A stretch of 34,638 nt of DNA, taken from positions 1 to 34,638 of the forward strand of contig JAUIHG010000011.1 of assembly GCA_030432405.1 (NCBI GenBank), in the 5' to 3' direction. Under the pieces are notes generated by a model, which was given only the letters and a program-made list of their open reading frames with translations, was not told the DNA's origin and did not search any database. Each line of letters opens with the position of its first letter. Within the stretch, counting starts at the first letter, position 1. The translations under genes and the position numbers were made by a program. The DNA comes from Bacteroidia bacterium. GTDB taxonomy: Bacteria; Bacteroidota; Bacteroidia; Chitinophagales; BACL12. This document shows, in pieces, positions 23,874-30,490 of this stretch.

Positions 23874-24224
23874 ATGGAAAGCCATACTGCTTTGCCGGCC
23901 GGTGCCCTGGCGTGGAGCAACCGGCAATTGATGGACCTCGCCTCCCGGCGTGAACACGAATTCGACGGGCAGGCCGAAGCGGCCGTCGCGCTGTTGCGCG
24001 AACGCGGCCTGTCCGAACCTGAACTGCGTCAACTGGCCCTGGGCTGCGTGCGCCACCGCATCCGTCGAACGCATGTCTTGAGCGTGGCCGAGCCCGATCC
24101 GCACCTGCGCCTGCCGCGCAACCCCCTGCTCACCCGCGCCGACATCCTCTGCCTCTTTGAAGAAGAGGAGGCCAACATGGACGGCCTGGCCGAAGACGAG
24201 CTGTTCGGGGTGTTTGAGGCGTGA
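23874..24224 (+). CDS. Hypothetical protein
   Basis: The product has 116 residues from the ATG at 23874; the open frame reaches back to 23760, but there it crosses a palindrome copy and reads as noise. The sequence is helical and charged, with 'LASRREHEFDGQAEAAVALLRERGLSEPELRQLALGCVRHRI' in the middle and a very acidic C-terminus ('LFEEEEANMDGLAEDELFGVFEA'). No signal peptide or membrane segment. I recognise no family. The gene stands alone between two minus-strand genes and codon use looks like its neighbours. Confidence 0.55.
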   Translation: MESHTALPAGALAWSNRQLMDLASRREHEFDGQAEAAVALLRERGLSEPELRQLALGCVRHRIRRTHVLSVAEPDPHLRLPRNPLLTRADILCLFEEEEANMDGLAEDELFGVFEA

Positions 24225-24295
24225 GCCCAGCGTACGGGTAAACGACCGGGTACAGCGTTAAAGGCTGACCATGGACACGGATGCTGCACGCTGTC

Positions 24296-24727
24296 CTATG
24301 GCGCCTGCCGGACCTGGGCCTCGGTGTGGCGCTTGTAGTTGAGCAGGATGGCCTGCCAACCGGCCTGCTGTACATCGCGCGGGTTCTGGCCTTCCGGGTC
24401 AAACGCCACGTCCACCACGGTATGGTCGTCTTCGGGTGTAAAGCGCACGCTGACTTCCCGGCCGTCGTCCAGGCGGTAGGTAAAGGAGTTGCCGGGGTCT
24501 ACGGCCGTATACATGGCCACAAAATCAAAGCCCATGCTCCCGTCGCGGGCTTCCATTCGGGCCATGTAGCGTCCGCCAACGGCCAGATCGTTCTCCGCTC
24601 TCGGACAGCACCACTGGGGTGAAGCAAAATTCCATTGCACAATGTGCTCCGGATCGGTGTAGCAGGTCCATGCGGTGGCTGGATCGGCCGCTATGCGGGC
24701 CTGAATGTGGATGGGTTCGGCGGGCAT
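24296..24727 (-). CDS. SRPBCC-superfamily (AHSA1/activator of Hsp90 ATPase-like) protein
   Basis: The product has 143 residues from the ATG at 24727. It has the typical AHSA1-like order: 'IHIQARIAADPATAWTCYTDPEHIVQWNF', then 'DLAVGGRYMARMEARDGSMGFDFVAMYTAVDPGNSF', then 'VSVRFTPEDDHTVVDVAFDPE' and a C-terminal helix 'GWQAILLNYKRHTEA'. Such START-like folds bind small hydrophobic ligands; the bacterial members mostly have no defined substrate. Cytoplasmic, no signal. It is separated from the metallophosphoesterase by 67 bases and is probably downstream in the same minus-strand transcript. Confidence 0.88.
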   Translation of the reverse strand: MPAEPIHIQARIAADPATAWTCYTDPEHIVQWNFASPQWCCPRAENDLAVGGRYMARMEARDGSMGFDFVAMYTAVDPGNSFTYRLDDGREVSVRFTPEDDHTVVDVAFDPEGQNPRDVQQAGWQAILLNYKRHTEAQVRQAP

Positions 24728-24794
24728 TAGATCGACGGATGGAAAGCGGTGATGCTTGGAAGGTAGCAATTGCCCTTGTGAAGGTCATGCATCC

Positions 24795-25646
24795 TCAAGC
24801 CCGCAGCAACCGGAACACCGTGATCTCGGGACGGACCAGAAAACGCATCTGGCGGAGGTGGCCCAATGCGCGGTTGATGTAGAGCATGCGGCCATCGTGC
24901 AGGTCGATGCGCCCGGCGGTGAAGCGCTTGTTCTGCACCGGCAAAACGGGCGGATCCAGAAAGGGCGGTTTGCACTGCCCGCCGTGGGTATGGCCCGAGA
25001 GGATCCAGCCCTGGTAATCCTGCCATACGTCCAGGTCGCAGACGTCCGGGTTGTGGCACAACACCACATTGGCCGCACCGGGGTCGTAAGAAGCCATCGC
25101 CCGTTGAGGGCGAAAATTTATGCCCCACCAGTCGTCCAATCCGATGATGTTCAGTCCGCCCACCATGGCGGCGTCGTTGCGCAGGACCTGGATGCCGCGC
25201 GCTTCCAGGCGATCGGCCACGCGCTTTGCCACGCCTTCCTTTTCCCAGCGGTAGCCGTAATCGTGGTTGCCCAACACCGCCACCGAACCGAGCTTGCCGC
25301 GCACAGCGTGGCCCATGACTTCTTCGAGCTGGTCGAGTTGGGTTTCATCTTCGTAGCTGACGTAATCGCCGGTGTAGACCACGATGTCCGGTTCGAGCGC
25401 CTGGGCACGCTGCATGGACTCGATCAGAAAGCGAAAGTCGAATCTATTGCCCACATGCAGATCGGAAAGCTGCATGAGGGTCTTGCCTTGCAGGGAGGAC
25501 GGCAGGTTTTGGACCGGCATGTCGCGGTGCACAAAATCGAGCCAAAAGGGCTCGACCTGCCAGGCATACAAACCCGTCAGGCCACCGGCGGCCAACAGGC
25601 CCAGGGAAGCTTTGGAAGCATGGCGGAGGAATCGGCGACGGTCCAT
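24795..25646 (-). CDS. Tat-exported calcineurin-like metallophosphoesterase
   Basis: The product has 283 residues from the ATG at 25646, opening with a twin-arginine-like signal (MDRRRFLRHASKASLGLLAAGGL). All metal-binding blocks of the calcineurin-like fold are in order: SDLHVG (Asp62, His64), TGDY (Asp94), GNHDY (Asn127, His128, Asp129), CHNPD (His198) and SGHTHGG (His219, His221). This matches the YkuE/YaeI group, which cleaves UDP-2,3-diacylglucosamine or related phosphoesters. Its substrate here is inferred only to class. An 18-base perfect palindrome lies 91 bases upstream (25737-25754) in the gap to the NAD(P)-binding gene. Confidence 0.9.
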   Translation of the reverse strand: MDRRRFLRHASKASLGLLAAGGLTGLYAWQVEPFWLDFVHRDMPVQNLPSSLQGKTLMQLSDLHVGNRFDFRFLIESMQRAQALEPDIVVYTGDYVSYEDETQLDQLEEVMGHAVRGKLGSVAVLGNHDYGYRWEKEGVAKRVADRLEARGIQVLRNDAAMVGGLNIIGLDDWWGINFRPQRAMASYDPGAANVVLCHNPDVCDLDVWQDYQGWILSGHTHGGQCKPPFLDPPVLPVQNKRFTAGRIDLHDGRMLYINRALGHLRQMRFLVRPEITVFRLLRA

Positions 25647-25736
25647 GGATAGGCGGGTCGGGTGAATAATCCGAAGGCTCAACGCAGTGGCGTTCGGGGG
25701 TGGTATGGGCAACGCGTTAAAACCGGTTAAGGCGTT

Positions 25737-25754
25737 TTCGCCCGGCCGGGCGAA
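25737..25754 (+). repeat. Dispersed palindrome, intergenic, TTCGCCCGGCCGGGCGAA
   Basis: Perfect 18-base palindrome preceded by GTT, in the 133-base gap upstream of the metallophosphoesterase. Confidence 0.85.
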
Positions 25755-25779
25755 CCGCTTGCCCAAGGGCGCAAACGGT

Positions 25780-26508
25780 CTAAGCCGCGGTCTCCCGGTT
25801 GTAGATCACCGGGAGTTGTCCTTTCCACTGTGCAAAGCGCGCGTCATCCGTAAGCAGGGCCGCCATGAAATGGCCCACGTTGATGCGGCTGGTCTGCCCG
25901 GGTTTGAACAGGGTTTTGGTTTGGGCGGGCAGCACGTCGTAGGGACTCGTTTCGGTATCCTGTGTGAGGCTGTCCGGGCGAACGGCCACCCACTCCACGT
26001 GCGGATGCTGCAGGCCGATGCCGTTTTTCAGATACGCCACGGCCTGCTCGTTGTCGACCTGGGGCGGGAGGACCAGCCGGAGCAGACCGATCAGCAGGCG
26101 TTCGCCAAAGGCGCGTTGCTCCCCCAAGGCGGGATCGGCAACCCCCACGGTATTCATCAACACAAAACGCTTTTTGCGGCCAGCATCCGTGGTGCGCATG
26201 GCCGAGCAGAGCTTGCATGCGGCATCGGTGACCAGGCGTCTTGGCGCACCCCAAATCCCTTTGAACGATATGTTGTGGCCCAGGCAGGAGGCCGCACCGT
26301 CGCAATCGCGCAGCGCCTCGGCCAGCTCCGCATCCGGCATGTCCAACAGGCTGGCTTCGATCAGCTCCACATGTTCGTGGTCCTTCCAGGCGGTGTTCAA
26401 CGTGGCCCTGGAGCGCACCACCGCCTTGACGCGATGGCCCCCATCCAACAAATGCTGCACCAGATGGCGCCCCGTGGCGCCGCTTGCCCCAACCACCAAA
26501 AACTGCAT
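25780..26508 (-). CDS. NAD(P)-binding atypical SDR (NmrA-like)
   Basis: The product has 242 residues from the ATG at 26508; the frame opens further upstream but only the part from MQFLVVGASGATG is conserved. GASGATG at 7-13 is the glycine-rich dinucleotide motif of NmrA/atypical SDR proteins, followed by 'HLVQHLLDGGHRVKAVVR'. The catalytic YxxxK of classical SDRs is not evident, in line with the atypical group. The function could be an isomerase, reductase or regulator; none can be assigned. 'QRAFGERLL' is encoded by a 17-base sequence that also occurs near the end of the CHAT gene. Confidence 0.85.
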   Translation of the reverse strand: MQFLVVGASGATGRHLVQHLLDGGHRVKAVVRSRATLNTAWKDHEHVELIEASLLDMPDAELAEALRDCDGAASCLGHNISFKGIWGAPRRLVTDAACKLCSAMRTTDAGRKKRFVLMNTVGVADPALGEQRAFGERLLIGLLRLVLPPQVDNEQAVAYLKNGIGLQHPHVEWVAVRPDSLTQDTETSPYDVLPAQTKTLFKPGQTSRINVGHFMAALLTDDARFAQWKGQLPVIYNRETAA

Positions 26509-26550
26509 GTGCGTGTGTTTTATGCGGCGCGAAGGCCCGCCTGTGTTTGT

Positions 26551-26603
26551 CCGGAAGCTGTTGCTTCCGGTTGCACACCAAGTTCCGCCCTTCCGGGCGA
26601 ACT
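26551..26603 (-). terminator. Two consecutive hairpins after the propeller gene
   Basis: CCGGAAGC-TGTT-GCTTCCGG (26551-26570) is a perfect 8-pair stem. AGTTcCGCCC-TTCC-GGGCGAACT (26581-26603) is a 9-pair stem with one bulged base. They lie in the 186-base gap after the stop of the minus-strand propeller gene (26695) and before the NAD(P)-binding gene start. No T-run follows, so they may be a terminator of the Rho-assisted kind or leader hairpins. Confidence 0.4.
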
Positions 26604-26694
26604 CCGGGAAACCACCCTGCAGCGTGCAGACTGTTGCGTCCGTCAACCGGATGCACCTTGCGCTGCGATGGAGGGCGTTTCCGCTCGGCCAGGG

Positions 26695-27747
26695 CTAGGA
26701 TTTGGACATGGACTCCACTTGTGCACCATCCCAGCGCCAAAGCCCACGGGGCCCACCAAACCAGATGCGCTTTTCCGCATCCTCCACCACAAACAGCACC
26801 TCGTTGTATTGTTTTCCATTTTGGTCTTCAAAGGGCCGGAAATGGGCACCGTCAAACAGGCTTAACGCGGTTGTTCCACTGGCCATCCAGTAGGTGCCTT
26901 TGTGGTCCATAAGAATGTCCCAAATGTTGTTGTGCCGGAAACCATCGTCGGTTTTGTGGAAGGCCTTAAATCCGGTTCCATCAAAGACGTCCAATCCGCC
27001 CTTGTGGTTGCCGTGGGTGCCAACCCAGACCTTGCCCAGGGGATCGCCATAGACCACGCGCACAAAATCGTCGCTGAGCTCGGTGGTGAAATGCGCAAAC
27101 GCGGTTCCGTCAAAACGGCTCACCCCGGCATGGCTCAGGGAAGCAAACCAAAGGTTCCCTTCCCGGTCGCGGTCCATGCTCAAAACGATGTTGTGGTGCT
27201 GCCCATCATCATAGACCATGCCTACATCGGCCAGGTGCTGGCTGAATTGGCCAGCCTCGTACCGGTACGCACCCGCTCCGTTGGTGCCGAACCACAAAGC
27301 GCCGGTACGGTCTTCGTGGATGGACATCACCTGATTGGGGTTGACCACAGGATACACCTCGTCCAACCATATGCTGGATGTGTCGCTCCAGGGCAGCGTC
27401 AAATGCGAAAAAACCCGACCGTTGTATCGGCAAGCCCCATCGGGCATTCCGAACCACATGTTTCCGGCGTCATCTTCGGCAATGCAGGTTACGTTATTGC
27501 TGCTCAGCCCGTCTTCCGTCGTATAGTGGGTGAATCCCTGGCCATCAAAATGGAAAACGCCACGCCCCCGCGTGGCGAACCACAAGCCGCCGCTTGAATC
27601 CACATACCCGGCATAAAAGCCCACACCGGATTCCGCCAAAGCGGCTCGTGCGCGTTGCACACGCCCTCCTTGCTCAGCCCCCTCAGAAGCGGGTCTGGTA
27701 CATGCCGAAAAACACAGGGCCATCAGGAAGACGATCGGATGTGGCAA
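26695..27747 (-). CDS. Lipoprotein with two-component-regulator-type beta-propeller repeats
   Basis: The product has 350 residues. A stop codon lies a few codons upstream, so the start must be the TTG at 27747 or the ATG at 27723; TTG gives MPHPIVFLMALCFSAC, a short lipoprotein signal with Cys16 lipidated. The rest is a series of repeats of the type 'D..G.lWFGt..G..r.dg..F..y' ('DSSGGLWFATRGRGVFHFDGQGFTHYTTEDGL', 'DDAGNMWFGMPDGACRYNGRVFSHL', 'DRTGALWFGTNGAGAYRYEAGQFSQHL'), about seven in all, as in the sensor propeller of Bacteroidota hybrid two-component systems. No kinase or DNA-binding domain follows, so it is a stand-alone propeller, probably at the cell envelope. Its ligand is unknown. 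Confidence 0.87.
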   Translation of the reverse strand: MPHPIVFLMALCFSACTRPASEGAEQGGRVQRARAALAESGVGFYAGYVDSSGGLWFATRGRGVFHFDGQGFTHYTTEDGLSSNNVTCIAEDDAGNMWFGMPDGACRYNGRVFSHLTLPWSDTSSIWLDEVYPVVNPNQVMSIHEDRTGALWFGTNGAGAYRYEAGQFSQHLADVGMVYDDGQHHNIVLSMDRDREGNLWFASLSHAGVSRFDGTAFAHFTTELSDDFVRVVYGDPLGKVWVGTHGNHKGGLDVFDGTGFKAFHKTDDGFRHNNIWDILMDHKGTYWMASGTTALSLFDGAHFRPFEDQNGKQYNEVLFVVEDAEKRIWFGGPRGLWRWDGAQVESMSKS

Positions 27748-27848
27748 CTTGGCGCTTTTGAATCAACAATCATACCGGATTGAAAATACCGAAGGCGCTG
27801 CCGTGTCCCGGTTTCGGAGGCGTGACGGTGGTTTCGAAATGCCCTAGC

Positions 27849-27868
27849 TTCGCCGGCATGCCGGCGAA
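27849..27868. repeat. Dispersed palindrome over a start codon, TTCGCCGGCATGCCGGCGAA
   Basis: Perfect 20-base palindrome, the longest in the family, centred on the ATG of the NUDIX gene. Confidence 0.85.
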
Positions 27869-28502
27869 CCCTTCCCCCGACCACACGCCCAAATCCGGAG
27901 CGGACCATCCCACGCGGGTGCACGTCCATCAGCGCACCCCCCGGCTGCACGGCTTCTTTGAAGTGGAGTCCGCTGAATTGCAATTTGAACGCTTTGATGG
28001 AAGCATGAGCGGGACCGTGGAGCGGATGCATTTGGACCGCGGCCGTGCAGCTGCAACCTTGTTGTACCACACCGAGCGGGCGCAATTCCTTTTGGTGCGT
28101 CAATTCCGTTTTGCCGCCTGGACCAAAGGCCATGGATGGCTCACCGAGATTGTGGCCGGCAAAATTGATAAAGGCGAAGAACCGGCCACCGCCGCCTTGC
28201 GCGAAACCGAAGAAGAAACCGGATACCGGCTGAAGGCCGTCCAACCGCTGAGCGTGTTCTTTACCATGCCCGGCGGTTCCTCCGAACGCATTCATTTGTT
28301 TTTTGCGGAAATCGACGAATCCATGCGCGCCAAAGACGGCGGCAAAAGTGCCGATGCCGACGAGGACCTCCAACCCGTCTGGGTGGACGCCGCCGATGTG
28401 CTGGACGGTTCGGCCTGTTTTCGCTTTCCGGATGCCAAAACCCAGGTGGCGTTGAATTGGTGGCGGGCGGAGGCGCTGGCCGGAAGGCTCAAGCAGGCTT
28501 GA
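27858..28502 (+). CDS. NUDIX hydrolase (ADP-ribose pyrophosphatase type)
   Basis: The product has 214 residues. The NUDIX box is complete at about 101-123: Gly101, Glu107, Arg115-Glu116, Glu118-Glu119 and Gly122, fitting GX5EX7REUXEEXGU. Upstream come 'FFEVESAELQFERFDGSMSGTVERM' and 'LLVRQFRF...GWLTEIVAG', the pattern of NudF-like enzymes that cleave ADP-ribose or similar nucleotide sugars. Cytoplasmic, no signal. The ATG at 27858 lies in the middle of a perfect 20-base palindrome; the in-frame ATG at 27780 would add 26 unconserved residues and is less likely. It is divergent from the propeller gene and convergent with the saccharopine dehydrogenase-like gene, with 19 bases between stops. Confidence 0.9.
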   Translation: MPANPSPDHTPKSGADHPTRVHVHQRTPRLHGFFEVESAELQFERFDGSMSGTVERMHLDRGRAAATLLYHTERAQFLLVRQFRFAAWTKGHGWLTEIVAGKIDKGEEPATAALRETEEETGYRLKAVQPLSVFFTMPGGSSERIHLFFAEIDESMRAKDGGKSADADEDLQPVWVDAADVLDGSACFRFPDAKTQVALNWWRAEALAGRLKQA

Positions 28503-28521
28503 TGTCGAACCGGTGTATGGG

Positions 28522-29751
28522 TCAGCTTGCACTGCCCCGCTTGGACGCCGAACGATCTTCCCGATGCCGATAGATCACCTTCCGCTGCGCCAGGTGGGCC
28601 ATCAGAAATTCGAAATGTTCCTGCTTTTTGCCCAGGTATTCCGGCGGTGAGATGCCGGGATGATGATAACGGCCGTCGATGACCAGACGTGCGGCACCAG
28701 TAGCCGTATAGCCGGTGGTCCGGGACATGGAGGAAATGCGGCGGCCGGAGGCATCCACGGCACCGCGGTCCAGCAGGTCGTAGGTGTGGCGCACCAGGCC
28801 GCCTTCGTCTTCGCCGGAAACGGCGACCCGCATGACGGTCAGTTCTTCTTCTTCCGCTCCGAGTTTCCATTGCTGGAACAGCAGGCTGCTGGTCAGGTCG
28901 ATGGGCCGCAAGGCGGTGTCCTGGCCATCGCTGTTGCGCACCGTCACCGGGTCCTCGCTGAAAAATCCGCTTTCGCGGAACACGCGCATCAGGTCCGCAT
29001 GGCCGGGATAGCGCAACGTCTTTTCGACCATGTTGGGCGCGTCGATGGTGCGCAAGAGGCTGCGCAGGCCGTCGGAATTGAAGGCTTCCAGGGTGCCCAT
29101 GCCGGGCAGGTCCACCAGCTCCACATCGGAGAGCGCCGGGCGGACCACCTCCCCGCCGTTGACGCGGTAGCGCGCGGGGCGGGTGTATTCCTCCAGCACG
29201 TCGATGGGGGAAAAGGGCGCCTTGTAGGCGAAGGGCCAGCGGCGTTCGGCCGGCAGGCCGCCGACCATGCACACAAAGCGGTCCACCTGCATGCGTTCGT
29301 TGTGGTAGCCCAGCAGGATGTTGTCCATGCCCGGCGCAACGCCGATGTCCACCACGGCGGTCCGGCCGTTTTCGCGCGCCAGCGCATCCAGCTCAAAAGG
29401 ATCTTCCGGGAAAAAGGAAATGTCCACCACATCAACGCCGGCTTCCAGCGCGGTCTTGAGTGTCTGAAAGCCCATGAAGCCGGGCACGGCGCCAACGACC
29501 AGATCAAACGGCGCATCGTCAAAGCCCTGCACCGCGCGGGAAACTGCAGCAGGATCCGAAAGGTCGGCGGTGTGGGTTTGGATGGGGGCCGCGGCGGCTT
29601 CCGGCGCCTTCAACAGGCCCATCGCCTGCGGGTCGCGGTCCACAACGGTGACGGCAAAATCGCGCGCGAGGTCTTCGGCCATGGCCCGGCCCACCATGCC
29701 CGAGCCGAGTACAACAATGCGTTTCAAAGCGGAGGATTTGGTCCGCCGCAA
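28522..29751 (-). CDS. Saccharopine dehydrogenase-like oxidoreductase
   Basis: The product has 409 residues from a TTG at 29751; a second TTG at 29727 would give MKRIVVLGSGMVGRAM and is equally plausible, as most family members start there. The Rossmann motif GSGMVG (16-21) is followed by 'VTVVDRDPQ', 'DLVVGAVPGFMGFQTLKTALEAGVDVVDISF' and 'GVAPGMDNILLGY', all typical of the saccharopine dehydrogenase/reductase group. The family's C-terminal domain is present and complete. It may act in lysine metabolism or on a carboxynorspermidine-type substrate; no neighbour decides this. An imperfect palindrome at 28810-28827 encodes SGED. Confidence 0.9.
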   Translation of the reverse strand: MRRTKSSALKRIVVLGSGMVGRAMAEDLARDFAVTVVDRDPQAMGLLKAPEAAAAPIQTHTADLSDPAAVSRAVQGFDDAPFDLVVGAVPGFMGFQTLKTALEAGVDVVDISFFPEDPFELDALARENGRTAVVDIGVAPGMDNILLGYHNERMQVDRFVCMVGGLPAERRWPFAYKAPFSPIDVLEEYTRPARYRVNGGEVVRPALSDVELVDLPGMGTLEAFNSDGLRSLLRTIDAPNMVEKTLRYPGHADLMRVFRESGFFSEDPVTVRNSDGQDTALRPIDLTSSLLFQQWKLGAEEEELTVMRVAVSGEDEGGLVRHTYDLLDRGAVDASGRRISSMSRTTGYTATGAARLVIDGRYHHPGISPPEYLGKKQEHFEFLMAHLAQRKVIYRHREDRSASKRGSAS

Positions 29752-29793
29752 GTTACCCAGCCCGCCGGCACCGCGCGGCCTTGGGCACGGACC

Positions 29794-30336
29794 TCAGTGC
29801 TCCCCGATGAAGCGCAGCTCCCGTTCGGCAGCCGCCCGCGTCTGGCGCAGGTCGTCGAAGAGCAGCACGCGCACCATGAAGGCATAGATGACCACAAAAC
29901 CCAGCACACCGGCGGCCTCGTAAAAGTGCCGCGTGCCCATGGTCCAAAGCAGGATGAAGGCTACAAAAACGGCGTGCACCACCAACAGCCACCACACCCA
30001 CGCCTTCGGCGAAAACTGCACATCGGCTTCCACGCGGCTGCCCCGGCCTTCCGGCACGAGCTTGCCCAGCACGCGGAAAAACACATAGCCCCGCCGCTCC
30101 AACACAAAGCGGTTGCCCGACCAGGCCCCCGTCCAGGGTGCAGCCGGTTCTCCGATCGACTGCAAGAAGCGTGCGGCGTACTCCACCGGATCCAGCGTAT
30201 AGTGGCCTTCAAAGGGTTGCGGTGGAAATCGGCGCGCCACCCAACGGGTCAGGGCATTGGATTGCACGCCATCCGCTGCGCTCCCGGGCAGGCGGACTTC
30301 TTCGGTTGAGCCGGATGATGAAACCGGATTGGGCAT
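29794..30336 (-). CDS. Two-TM membrane protein, hypothetical
   Basis: The product has 180 residues from the ATG at 30336. A soluble N-terminal part contains 'WTGAWSGNRFVLERRGYVFFRVLGKLVPEGRGSRVEADVQFSP' features (about 69-110), resembling the small domain that precedes paired membrane helices in many Bacteroidota proteins. Two membrane segments follow at about 114-132 (WWLLVVHAVFVAFILLW) and 138-157 (GVLGFVVIYAFMVRVLLF), then a charged tail 'DDLRQTRAAAERELRFIGEH'. No known function. It starts 154 bases after the large LTD/CotH gene and ends 42 bases before the saccharopine-like start, so it may share a transcript with it. Confidence 0.7.
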   Translation of the reverse strand: MPNPVSSSGSTEEVRLPGSAADGVQSNALTRWVARRFPPQPFEGHYTLDPVEYAARFLQSIGEPAAPWTGAWSGNRFVLERRGYVFFRVLGKLVPEGRGSRVEADVQFSPKAWVWWLLVVHAVFVAFILLWTMGTRHFYEAAGVLGFVVIYAFMVRVLLFDDLRQTRAAAERELRFIGEH

Positions 30337-30445
30337 GGTCTGTGTCCGCGCACAGAAATGCAGGGCTGTGCGGCGGTTGAAGGGCATTTGGGCGGACGGT
30401 AGGGCCATCCGCCTTGACCTACAGACACCCAAAGTAGGGGGCGTG

Positions 30446-30463
30446 TTCGCCGGTTCCGGCGAT
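30446..30463 (+). repeat. Dispersed palindrome, intergenic, one end mismatch
   Basis: TTCGCCGG-TT-CCGGCGAT, preceded by GTG, in the gap between the LTD/CotH gene and the two-TM gene. Only the outermost pair is lost. Confidence 0.75.
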
Positions 30464-30490
30464 TTGGATCATTGCACTACCCCGTTTGCA

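Noticed and set aside
28660..30309. Plus-strand open frame of 549 codons over the saccharopine dehydrogenase-like and two-TM genes
   Set aside because: It spans two real minus-strand genes and the gap between them; the product has no coherent domain.
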